Of a DNA stretch of 5,154 nt, positions 1 to 5,154 are shown one piece after another. The stretch comes from an uncultured Alphaproteobacteria bacterium (GTDB taxonomy: Bacteria > Pseudomonadota > Alphaproteobacteria > Bin95). Within the stretch, counting starts at the first letter, position 1. Every line of letters begins with the position of its first letter. The stretch spans positions 1 through 5,154 of the forward strand of contig CAJXVF010000240.1 of the NCBI GenBank assembly GCA_913060845.1, given 5' to 3'. The notes under the pieces are model-generated. The model did no database searches. It was not told where the DNA came from and saw nothing but the letters and a program-made list of their open reading frames with translations. The position numbers were made by a program, and so were the translations under genes.

Positions 1-49
1 ATCTACACCTCTCTATTCGTCGGCAGCGTCAGATGTGTATAAGAGACAG
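1..49 (+). other. Illumina Nextera i5-side sequencing adapter (artefact)
   Basis: This is synthetic library sequence, not genome. Bases 1-8 are the tail of the Illumina P5 primer, 9-16 (CTCTCTAT) match the Nextera i5 index commonly called S502/N502, 17-30 are the TCGTCGGCAGCGTC linker, and 31-49 are the 19-bp Tn5 mosaic end. True insert starts at base 50. The mosaic end is the exact reverse complement of 5109-5127 at the other end. Any protein reading leftward out of the insert gains the false tail LSLIHI from this segment. Confidence 0.99.
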
Positions 50-469
50 GGGGAGCCCAAGCATTCGCGATCGCCAGTTTGCCATCCCTGATATTAAACG
101 CGCTTTGCGGCTTTGATCGTCGAACCGGAGGTTGAAATATCCGGCTTTTCGCAGATTCTCGGGGGGGTCAATAAATTCTCGGACCACTTCACCGGCTGCT
201 GCTGGCAACTTCGTGTCGCTATGGAGGAAGAGCAGCCACTCGTTTTGAGCTCTAATCGTACCAAATGCCAATTGTTGGCCCCGGCCTCGGGCGCCCTCTA
301 TGACGGTTGCGCCTAATGCAGTTGCGGCATTCTGTGTGCCATCCGCTGATCCGCCATCAACAACAATCACATCGTTAGAAAGACCTAAAGCACTGGGCAA
401 AAGCTGGTCTATAAGGGCTCTGCAATTTAGGGAGGGAATGATGATGGAAATCGCACTAGGCTTCAGCAT
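50..469 (-). CDS. Family 2 glycosyltransferase, TIGR04283-like, partial (C-terminus missing)
   Basis: This encodes the N-terminal 140 residues of a GT-A fold glycosyltransferase, which would transfer a sugar from a nucleotide-sugar donor. Visible motifs are a SIIIPSLN first beta-strand (residues 8-15), VVDGGSADGT (36-45) for nucleotide binding, the GRGQQ segment (62-66) and LLFLHSDT (79-86) with the metal-binding Asp85. VDGGSxDGT, GRGxQ and FLHxDT together are typical of the TIGR04283 group, which current databases name as an arsenosugar-biosynthesis or rSAM/selenodomain-associated glycosyltransferase. Family members are roughly 220-230 residues, so about a third is lost at the fragment edge; reading on gives six adapter-coded residues and a stop. 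The acidic residue usual after IPxLN is a cysteine here (Cys16). The ATG at 469-467 is chosen. A GGAGG lies at 490-486, an unusually long 16 nt away, while an in-frame TTG at 484 sits only 1 nt from it, so the start is uncertain. The acceptor is unknown. Confidence 0.85.
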
Positions 470-505
470 ATGTAATTCAATCAAGCCTCCCGAGTGCCAT
501 TCATA
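470..505. promoter_or_regulatory. Short divergent intergenic region with a GGAGG for the leftward gene
   Basis: Two genes start back to back here with only about 36 bp between the preferred ATG codons. The minus strand carries GGAGG at 490-486, the only good Shine-Dalgarno match for the glycosyltransferase. The plus strand has only a weak GAG at 492-494 before the kinase-fold gene. The gap is too short to hold two full sigma-70 promoters, so promoter elements probably lie inside the coding regions. I could not identify a convincing -35/-10 pair. Confidence 0.35.
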
Positions 506-1525
506 ATGTCAGATTCTGCAGCAAAGCTTTCCATGGCGCTGGCCGCTGATTTTTCCGCCATCGGATTTCATGATGCAGAGCTGGAGCTTATGCCAGGAAC
601 TGGCGTCAGCCATAACCACTATCGCATTACCGGTACGGATTGGATTCTTAGAGCCGCACACCTCAGCCAATCTGGGATGGATGCTGCTGGGCAGCTCACC
701 ATTCAAGCAGCGGCGTTTGATCGGGCTGCCCCTTCTGGCGCTACGCCGAAGCTGAAAGCAGTTTTCCCAGTTTCCGATGCGCTTCCTCGCGGCGGCTTGA
801 TCGTTGAGCAGATCGGTGGGCGCTTGCCGCAATCTGCTGCTTACTTGCCTGATATGGCACGCGCGCTGGCAGCAATTCACAGCTTACCTATGCCAACGCC
901 TTCTAAACGCGCACCTATTCCCCACTACATGAAGCCCTTTGTTCCCCTAGCTGCCAATGTGAAAGCGACATTGGAGGTGTATTTGGGCTCCGCCGGTCTG
1001 ACAGCCAAATCTCAGGCGATAATTAAGAAGCGTCTGCAATGGTTGATAGAGTCTGCCCGACACGACATTGGCGCACCCATTACTTGCTTGACAGTCAGTG
1101 ATGCGCATCCAGGCAATTTTCGTATTCTAGATAATGGTCGGGCCGTATTTGTTGACCTCGAAAAGCCAGCATATTCCTGCCCGACCATTGACCTTGCACA
1201 TGCCGTGATCGGTATTTCGTCAGCCTGGGACCCCGCAGCTGGTCTGGTACTTTCAGCAGCTGACCGCCAGGCGTTCATTGATGCATGGTTAGAAGCTGTT
1301 CCAGCATCTGTCGCCACAGCGGCAGAATCGAGAATTTTGATGGCGCGTCGGGCGGTATGGTTGCGAACGATCAGCTTCTTCATGAAATGGCGGAAGGAAT
1401 CGGCAGTTCAGGGGCCGTGGTCAGCGGAACGTTTGGGCAAGAAAGCTGCCTCTCATTTCAGATTGCATGTTGATGCAAGCTTGTCTGAAGCTGAAGTTAT
1501 GGCCGCAGCAGGAGATTGGGAATAA
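506..1525 (+). CDS. Aminoglycoside phosphotransferase (APH)/choline kinase-fold protein, substrate unknown
   Basis: This is a complete 339-residue cytosolic protein of the APH/choline-kinase superfamily, whose members move phosphate from ATP to a small-molecule hydroxyl. The strongest evidence is the catalytic loop LTVSDAHPGNF followed by VFVDLEKP and TIDLAH. In ATG-start numbering the putative catalytic base is Asp199, the metal-binding Asn is Asn204, and the second metal ligand is Asp217 of the DLE motif (DFG equivalent). The N-lobe has NHYRITGTDWILRAA (37-51), and the hinge-like GGLIVEQIGGRLP (96-108) precedes an alpha-helix with LAAIHSLP, as in APH proteins. The usual HGD before the loop is VSD, so the histidine is replaced. 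ATG 506 is preferred; a GTG at 494 would add MPFI. It diverges from the glycosyltransferase and is followed 39 bp later by a radical SAM gene on the same strand. The name does not imply antibiotic resistance; a sugar, amino-alcohol or similar metabolite is more likely. Confidence 0.82.
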   Translation: MSDSAAKLSMALAADFSAIGFHDAELELMPGTGVSHNHYRITGTDWILRAAHLSQSGMDAAGQLTIQAAAFDRAAPSGATPKLKAVFPVSDALPRGGLIVEQIGGRLPQSAAYLPDMARALAAIHSLPMPTPSKRAPIPHYMKPFVPLAANVKATLEVYLGSAGLTAKSQAIIKKRLQWLIESARHDIGAPITCLTVSDAHPGNFRILDNGRAVFVDLEKPAYSCPTIDLAHAVIGISSAWDPAAGLVLSAADRQAFIDAWLEAVPASVATAAESRILMARRAVWLRTISFFMKWRKESAVQGPWSAERLGKKAASHFRLHVDASLSEAEVMAAAGDWE

Positions 1526-1564
1526 TTATTCTTTATTTGTTCTATTTTCGTGTTATGTTTTCAT
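1526..1564 (+). promoter_or_regulatory. AT-rich upstream region of the radical SAM gene, candidate promoter
   Basis: These 39 bp between the kinase-fold gene and the radical SAM gene are much richer in A and T than the flanking coding sequence, which suggests a promoter rather than simple operon read-through. A GTTC at 1539-1542 is followed after 7 nt by GTGT at 1550-1553. This faintly resembles the alphaproteobacterial LexA box (GTTC-N7-GTTC), but the second half matches only two of four bases. No clear Shine-Dalgarno precedes ATG 1565. I do not see a hairpin and T-run that would terminate the upstream gene. Confidence 0.3.
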
Positions 1565-2671
1565 ATGGAAGAACGACAAACCATCCTGCCGTCTGCACCA
1601 TCTATGCAAATCAGAGGCCGCGGCGCTGTTGGGAACCACGCTGGCCGCTTTGAACGCTATGTGGTCGAGGCGAACGATGATGGTTGGCCAACTGAATTAG
1701 ATGATTTGCCGCCGCTACGAACTACCGTTGGGCGCGATACGTCGAAATCGATCATCACCACCAATAAGTCGCCGGATATATCCTTTGATCGGTCGATCAA
1801 TCCTTATCGGGGATGTGAGCATGGCTGTGTCTACTGCTTTGCCCGACCGACCCACGCTTGGCTGGGCCTATCCCCCGGCTTGGATTTCGAAAGCCGTCTC
1901 TTTGCAAAAGACGATGCGGCTGAATTGCTGCAAAAGGAACTTGCGGCGAAATCTTACGTGCCGAAACTGATCGCCATTGGCACAAATACTGACCCCTATC
2001 AGCCCATCGAACGTAAGCTTCGGATTATGGGGGGTGTTTTGGGGGTGCTGCGTGATACGCGCAATCCCGTCACGATCACAACTAAATCTGACGCGGTGCT
2101 GCGGGACATTGATATCCTGCAAGAGATGGCGGCAGACCAGCTTGTTCACGTAACAATCTCTATCACCACGCTGGATAGAGCCATGGCGCGGACGATGGAG
2201 CCGCGCGCCGCTTCACCTCTTAGACGCATCGCTGCGATCCGAACTTTGGCGGCTGCGAATATCCCAGTCGCCGTTAATGTAGCGCCCATCATTCCTGGCC
2301 TGACGGACCATGAGCTTGAGCAGATACTCTCTGAAGCAGCAGACGCTGGGGCCATGGCTGCGCGTTACATCCTGCTGCGCCTCCCGCTTGAAGTGAAAGA
2401 CCTGTTCGACGAATGGCTGAAAGCGCACTATCCGGATAGACGCAGCAAAGTGTTGTCTCTGATCAGGTCTGCCCGTGGCGGCAAACTGAATGATGCGAAT
2501 TTCGGCAGTCGCATGGCCGGTGCTGGCGCTTACGCAGAAATCATCCGGGATCGGTTTAGGAAGGCGCAGACACGCTTAAAGCTCGATCCGCGTGATGAAG
2601 ATGCATGGTTAGATACAACAAAGTTCGTGGCACCAAAGCTGCCAGGGTCTCAGATGACGTTTGATCTATGA
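1565..2671 (+). CDS. PA0069-family radical SAM protein (SplB-like, COG1533)
   Basis: This is a complete radical S-adenosylmethionine enzyme of 368 residues from ATG 1565. The signature GCEHGCVYCFARPTH supplies the CxxxCxxC cysteines (Cys84, Cys88, Cys91) that bind the [4Fe-4S] cluster, with the aromatic residue before the last cysteine as usual. Family hallmarks follow: an N-terminal RGRGA...AGRFE segment, GTNTDPYQPIER (139-150), TITTKSD, EPRAASPLRRI and PIIPGLTD. The C-terminus ends in QMTFDL, similar to the hydrophobic tails of the family. The enzyme would make a 5'-deoxyadenosyl radical in the cytosol, but the substrate of PA0069-type proteins is, to my knowledge, not established; relation to spore photoproduct lyase SplB is distant. 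The start is ambiguous: GTG 1550 would add five residues, and ATG 1604 (just before the conserved RGRGA) would remove thirteen; none has a good Shine-Dalgarno. It overlaps pbpC tail-to-tail by 6 bp. Confidence 0.93.
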   Translation: MEERQTILPSAPSMQIRGRGAVGNHAGRFERYVVEANDDGWPTELDDLPPLRTTVGRDTSKSIITTNKSPDISFDRSINPYRGCEHGCVYCFARPTHAWLGLSPGLDFESRLFAKDDAAELLQKELAAKSYVPKLIAIGTNTDPYQPIERKLRIMGGVLGVLRDTRNPVTITTKSDAVLRDIDILQEMAADQLVHVTISITTLDRAMARTMEPRAASPLRRIAAIRTLAAANIPVAVNVAPIIPGLTDHELEQILSEAADAGAMAARYILLRLPLEVKDLFDEWLKAHYPDRRSKVLSLIRSARGGKLNDANFGSRMAGAGAYAEIIRDRFRKAQTRLKLDPRDEDAWLDTTKFVAPKLPGSQMTFDL

Positions 2672-4711
2672 GCCAGCATCAATAAACACACGCGCAGAGG
2701 CTTCCGCACCAGTGCTGTCGATCACGACCACCTCATGATATCCACCGCCCTTCGGTGTCCAAGGCAATGAGCGGCCCGGCGCTGAAATGCCTGCGGGAGC
2801 GCCATTGGTGAGCCAACGATAAGGCGGCAGGCCGCCTGATGCCGAAAGCGGTGCCCGTCCGCTCCTGCCCAGGCGCATGCGCGCGCCATCTACTGGAAAG
2901 CTGACCCGTACTGGCGGCCCTGCTGATTTATTCCGCCGTTCAGCTCCATCGAAATGCACCAGATGTGGTGGTGGCGCTTTAGCAATAGCGGGGACGTGAT
3001 GCATTCGGCCCGGTGCTTCAATCAGTTCTGCAAGGTCAAATAGGATTGGCGCTGCCGCACCTATACCGACACATCCAGCGCAGGGGGCCGCATCGGCACG
3101 CCCAACCCAGGCGATGACAACATACTCGCCGATGACGCCCGCCGCCCAAGCATCACGATAGCCATAGGAGGTGCCAGTTTTGAAAGCGATGCGGGACGTA
3201 CTTTGCCTTGAAGCCGCAGCCGTAACTGTCTGCCCGGTTGGTGGTGGCGCTTCCTTCAAAATCCTCAGGACTTCTGATGCTGCTTCCGGTGCCAGAAGCG
3301 CCACCCAATTAACCGCTTGCCCCTGTGTGGTTGCCAGTGTGTCCGGTACCTGTCCGCCGGATGCTAGGCCGACATAAAGCCTAGCCATATCCCGCATAGA
3401 AATTCCAACGCCGCCAAGCGCCAGCGCCAATCCGGCATCGCCGCGATCGCGGTCGAAGGTCAGGTTAATGCCAGCGGTTGCAAGCGCTGCATCGAATTGG
3501 GCGGGGCCAACACGGCCCAGGACTTTGACGGCTGGAACATTAAGCGAGCGCGTTAGCGCATCCCGAATCATGACTTCTCCGGCCCAATCGCCGCTGAAAT
3601 TGGTGGGCGCGTAGCCCTTTGATCGCCAGGGCCGATCATGAATGAGCGTTCCGGGTGCCGCGACGAGCCGGTCAAATGCTAGGCCGTATATAAAGGGCTT
3701 CAGCGCTGAACCCGGTGAGCGGAGCGCCAGAGTCATATCTGTCATGCCAGCGCGTTTGGCGTCGAAATAGTTTGGGTTGCCAACGATTGCCCGGATTTCG
3801 GCTGTCGGCGCATGTATAATAATGGCGGAAGTTGTGGCTGGGGACGCATGGTCCTGAAGCGCTGCACGAAGCCTGACTTCGGCCAGTTTTTGCAGTCGTC
3901 CATCCAGTGTGGTGTGCGCTGTATCTGAAGTTACCGATTGCGTTTCTGCAAAATGGGGCGCGTTGAATGGGAAATTGGCATAGGCATTGGGCAGTGGCGC
4001 ATTTTTTGCTGCTTCGACTGCCTCCGCCGTGATCACGCCTGCATTCATAACGCGTTCCAGTACACGGGCGCGGGCGGCTTTTGCTTGTGCTGGTTGGCGA
4101 TCTGGTCGCCGGGCGTTCGGCGATTGTGGTAAGGCGATCAGCAGAGCGGCCTCTGCTGGCGTCAGTAGAGAGGGTTCATGACCGAAAAGCTTGAGGGACG
4201 CCGCCCGAACGCCTTCCACCGGTCCACCGAAAGGTGCCAGTGTCAGGTAAATTGCCAGAACATCGTCTTTGGCGAGGCGGGATTCCAATTGAACCGCCCG
4301 ACCCATCTCAATCGCCTTTGCCAACAGCGTTCGGGGTCTTGGTGAGAGTAGTTTTGCGGCCTGCATCGTTAGCGTTGATGCGCCGGAAACGATTTGTCCT
4401 GCGGCAACCGCCTGCCCAGCAGCCCGACCTATCGCCAGCGGATCAACGCCCCAATGCCGGTCAAAGCGCTTATCCTCATAGGCTTTCAGCATGGTTATGT
4501 ACAGCGGGTCGACGTCAGCTGGGCGTGTCAGCAGCCGCCATTTGTCGTCCGCGCTTTGGAAGATGCGTAGCGGTGCGCCTGATCTATCGGCAACGACAAG
4601 CGAGCGGTCTTCAAACCGCGCCAGCGGCGGTGGGGCTACTTGGTCAAGCGCGAATAGGCCAATGCCAACGCCAAACAGGCACCCTGCGAGATAACTGCAC
4701 CATCGCCGCAC
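2666..4711 (-). CDS. pbpC: Penicillin-binding protein 1C, bifunctional peptidoglycan glycosyltransferase/transpeptidase
   Basis: This is a complete 681-residue class A penicillin-binding protein of the PBP1C group. Residues about 6-23 form a signal anchor, leaving the rest in the periplasm. The GT51 glycosyltransferase domain (about 55-225) polymerises lipid II: catalytic Glu79 in KAYEDKRFDRHWG, GASTLTMQAAKLL (110-122), Lys132/Glu135 and YLTLAPFGG (155-163). The transpeptidase domain (about 290-560) has SxxK as Ser335-Ala-Leu-Lys338, SxN as Ser389-Leu-Asn391 and KTGT at 511-514, so all acylation motifs are intact. A C-terminal beta domain (about 598-680) matches the penicillin-binding C-terminal domain (BiPBP_C) typical of PBP1C. 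It is somewhat shorter than the E. coli protein (about 770 residues) but not truncated. The start is GTG 4711, with AGGA 8 nt upstream overlapping the stop of the alpha-2-macroglobulin gene. That pairing is the classic yfhM-pbpC arrangement. Confidence 0.96.
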   Translation of the reverse strand: MRRWCSYLAGCLFGVGIGLFALDQVAPPPLARFEDRSLVVADRSGAPLRIFQSADDKWRLLTRPADVDPLYITMLKAYEDKRFDRHWGVDPLAIGRAAGQAVAAGQIVSGASTLTMQAAKLLSPRPRTLLAKAIEMGRAVQLESRLAKDDVLAIYLTLAPFGGPVEGVRAASLKLFGHEPSLLTPAEAALLIALPQSPNARRPDRQPAQAKAARARVLERVMNAGVITAEAVEAAKNAPLPNAYANFPFNAPHFAETQSVTSDTAHTTLDGRLQKLAEVRLRAALQDHASPATTSAIIIHAPTAEIRAIVGNPNYFDAKRAGMTDMTLALRSPGSALKPFIYGLAFDRLVAAPGTLIHDRPWRSKGYAPTNFSGDWAGEVMIRDALTRSLNVPAVKVLGRVGPAQFDAALATAGINLTFDRDRGDAGLALALGGVGISMRDMARLYVGLASGGQVPDTLATTQGQAVNWVALLAPEAASEVLRILKEAPPPTGQTVTAAASRQSTSRIAFKTGTSYGYRDAWAAGVIGEYVVIAWVGRADAAPCAGCVGIGAAAPILFDLAELIEAPGRMHHVPAIAKAPPPHLVHFDGAERRNKSAGPPVRVSFPVDGARMRLGRSGRAPLSASGGLPPYRWLTNGAPAGISAPGRSLPWTPKGGGYHEVVVIDSTGAEASARVFIDAGS

Positions 4712-4719
4712 GCTGAGTA

Positions 4720-4723
4720 TCCT
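4720..4723 (-). promoter_or_regulatory. Shine-Dalgarno of pbpC overlapping the upstream stop codon
   Basis: On the minus strand the sequence TAGGATACTCAGCGTG joins the two genes: TAG (4724-4722) ends the alpha-2-macroglobulin, AGGA (4723-4720) is the ribosome binding site, and GTG (4711-4709) starts pbpC after an 8-nt spacer. This supports the GTG start and suggests translational coupling of the two genes on one mRNA. Confidence 0.7.
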
Positions 4724-5108
4724 AGTGCTTCCTAATCACGATAGATGTCGCGGCACCCCGGCCAAACTGTTCCGGCTGGTACATATCTTCGATATGCACG
4801 CCACCATGAGCGAAGCGGCCGGGTGTTACGGCGCGGGCGATATAGGCAACGCGGAACTCACCCTTCTGTGATAGATTAACTTGGGCGATATAACGGTCAT
4901 CACGCAGCTCGACATGCTCTGGCGTGGTAACTGCGCCAAGCCAGCCATAGGCACCTAGATCATCGCCGCCGAGTTTGGCGTTTTCCAGCTCAAGACCGGC
5001 AGGCAGGTAATCCACGGCCAAGGCGCGCGCCCTGCCCTTCGCTATCATTTGGCCTTTCAGCGTTACAACGACAATGTCGTTCTGGCGGACTTTGGTTGGG
5101 TCCAAGGG
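4722..5108 (-). CDS. Bacterial alpha-2-macroglobulin family protein, partial (C-terminal 128 residues)
   Basis: This is the very end of a large periplasmic, usually lipid-anchored, bacterial alpha-2-macroglobulin (E. coli YfhM/ECAM type, about 1,600 residues or more). Such proteins are thought to trap invading proteases, many through a CxEQ thioester. The fragment begins LDPTKVRQNDIVVVTLKG, continues with YLPAGLELEN, and closes with the C-terminal macroglobulin domain: LRDDRYIAQVN, GEFRVAYIARAVTPGRF and the highly characteristic IEDMYQPEQFGR. The thioester region and all upstream domains lie beyond the fragment edge, so whether this protein has a thioester cannot be told. Reading upstream across the join gives the false N-terminus MYKRQ, coded by the adapter from a GTG at 5123-5121; that is not the real start. 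Ten bases separate its stop from pbpC, consistent with one operon. Confidence 0.9.
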   Translation of the reverse strand, partial: PLDPTKVRQNDIVVVTLKGQMIAKGRARALAVDYLPAGLELENAKLGGDDLGAYGWLGAVTTPEHVELRDDRYIAQVNLSQKGEFRVAYIARAVTPGRFAHGGVHIEDMYQPEQFGRGAATSIVIRKH

Positions 5109-5154
5109 CTGTCTCTTATACACATCTCCGAGCCCACGAGACCTCTCTACATCT
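5109..5154 (-). other. Illumina Nextera i7-side sequencing adapter (artefact)
   Basis: This is synthetic sequence at the far end of the library molecule. Bases 5109-5127 are the 19-bp Tn5 mosaic end, 5128-5142 the CCGAGCCCACGAGAC linker, 5143-5150 (CTCTCTAC) match the Nextera i7 index N707, and 5151-5154 begin the P7 primer complement. True insert ends at base 5108. On the minus strand the mosaic end encodes the residues MYKRQ, which become fused to the alpha-2-macroglobulin fragment. Confidence 0.99.

Noticed and set aside
509..1383. Two minus-strand open frames of 123 codons each (509-880 and 1012-1383) opposite the kinase-fold gene
   Set aside because: The plus-strand frame carries clear APH motifs over the same bases; the antisense translations show no domain signals.
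506..1525. Possible antibiotic resistance gene (aminoglycoside phosphotransferase)
   Set aside because: Only the superfamily fold is supported. The catalytic loop departs from resistance enzymes, and there is no mobile or resistance context.
1467..1970. Plus-strand overlapping frames (1467-1700 and 1701-1970) around the start of the radical SAM gene
   Set aside because: They are other-frame shadows of the kinase-fold gene end and the radical SAM gene, with no domain of their own.
2743..2757. Small hairpin CACCG-loop-CGGTG near the end of pbpC as a possible terminator
   Set aside because: The stem is only 5 bp, lies inside the coding sequence and has no following T-run on either strand.
4241..4249. 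Thr157 in place of Asn in the GT51 motif YLNxAPxGG of PBP1C
   Set aside because: The catalytic glutamate and all other motifs are intact, and from memory threonine occurs here in alphaproteobacterial PBP1C proteins, so I do not treat it as loss of function.
4234..4716. Plus-strand open frame of 160 codons opposite the N-terminal part of pbpC
   Set aside because: It lies wholly antisense to a well-supported gene, and the translation is rich in Arg, Pro and Ala with no recognisable domain, as expected for a shadow frame.
31..5127. Perfect 19-bp inverted repeats at 31-49 and 5109-5127, looking like terminal repeats of a 5-kb transposon
   Set aside because: They are the Tn5 mosaic ends of the Nextera library adapters, flanked by linker and index sequence. 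No transposase gene lies between them.

Overview
This window is not a bare piece of genome. It is one Tn5-tagmented DNA molecule read from adapter to adapter. Bases 1-49 are the Illumina Nextera i5-side adapter with its index and the 19-bp mosaic end. Bases 5109-5154 are the i7-side mosaic end, adapter and index. Only 50-5108 (5,059 bp) is biological, and the genes at both ends are cut by the library fragmentation and then read on into adapter sequence.

The insert looks like a chromosomal segment of a Gram-negative proteobacterium, most likely an alphaproteobacterium. The reasons are gene content (penicillin-binding protein 1C beside a bacterial alpha-2-macroglobulin, a PA0069-type radical SAM protein) and general protein flavour; no 16S or other marker is present, so finer placement is not justified. 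Adapter remnants and the single-fragment nature suit a metagenome or synthetic-long-read source.

Layout, left to right: (i) 50-469, minus strand: N-terminal 140 residues of a family 2 glycosyltransferase resembling TIGR04283, running off the left edge; (ii) a short divergent gap of about 36 bp; (iii) 506-1525, plus strand: an aminoglycoside/choline-kinase-fold phosphotransferase of unknown substrate with an altered catalytic loop; (iv) a 39-bp AT-rich gap that may hold a promoter; (v) 1565-2671, plus strand: a PA0069-family radical SAM protein with an intact CxxxCxxC cluster motif; (vi) 2666-4711, minus strand: complete penicillin-binding protein 1C (pbpC), overlapping the radical SAM gene tail-to-tail by 6 bp; (vii) 4722-5108, minus strand: the last 128 residues of a bacterial alpha-2-macroglobulin, directly upstream of pbpC in the same operon.

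The alpha-2-macroglobulin/pbpC pair is a known functional unit: the first is thought to trap proteases in the periplasm, and PBP1C to rebuild peptidoglycan at sites of damage. The left half (glycosyltransferase, kinase-fold protein, radical SAM protein) has no established joint pathway. I found no mobile element, CRISPR array, RNA gene or convincing new system. The perfect 19-bp inverted repeats at the two ends are library adapters, not a transposon.
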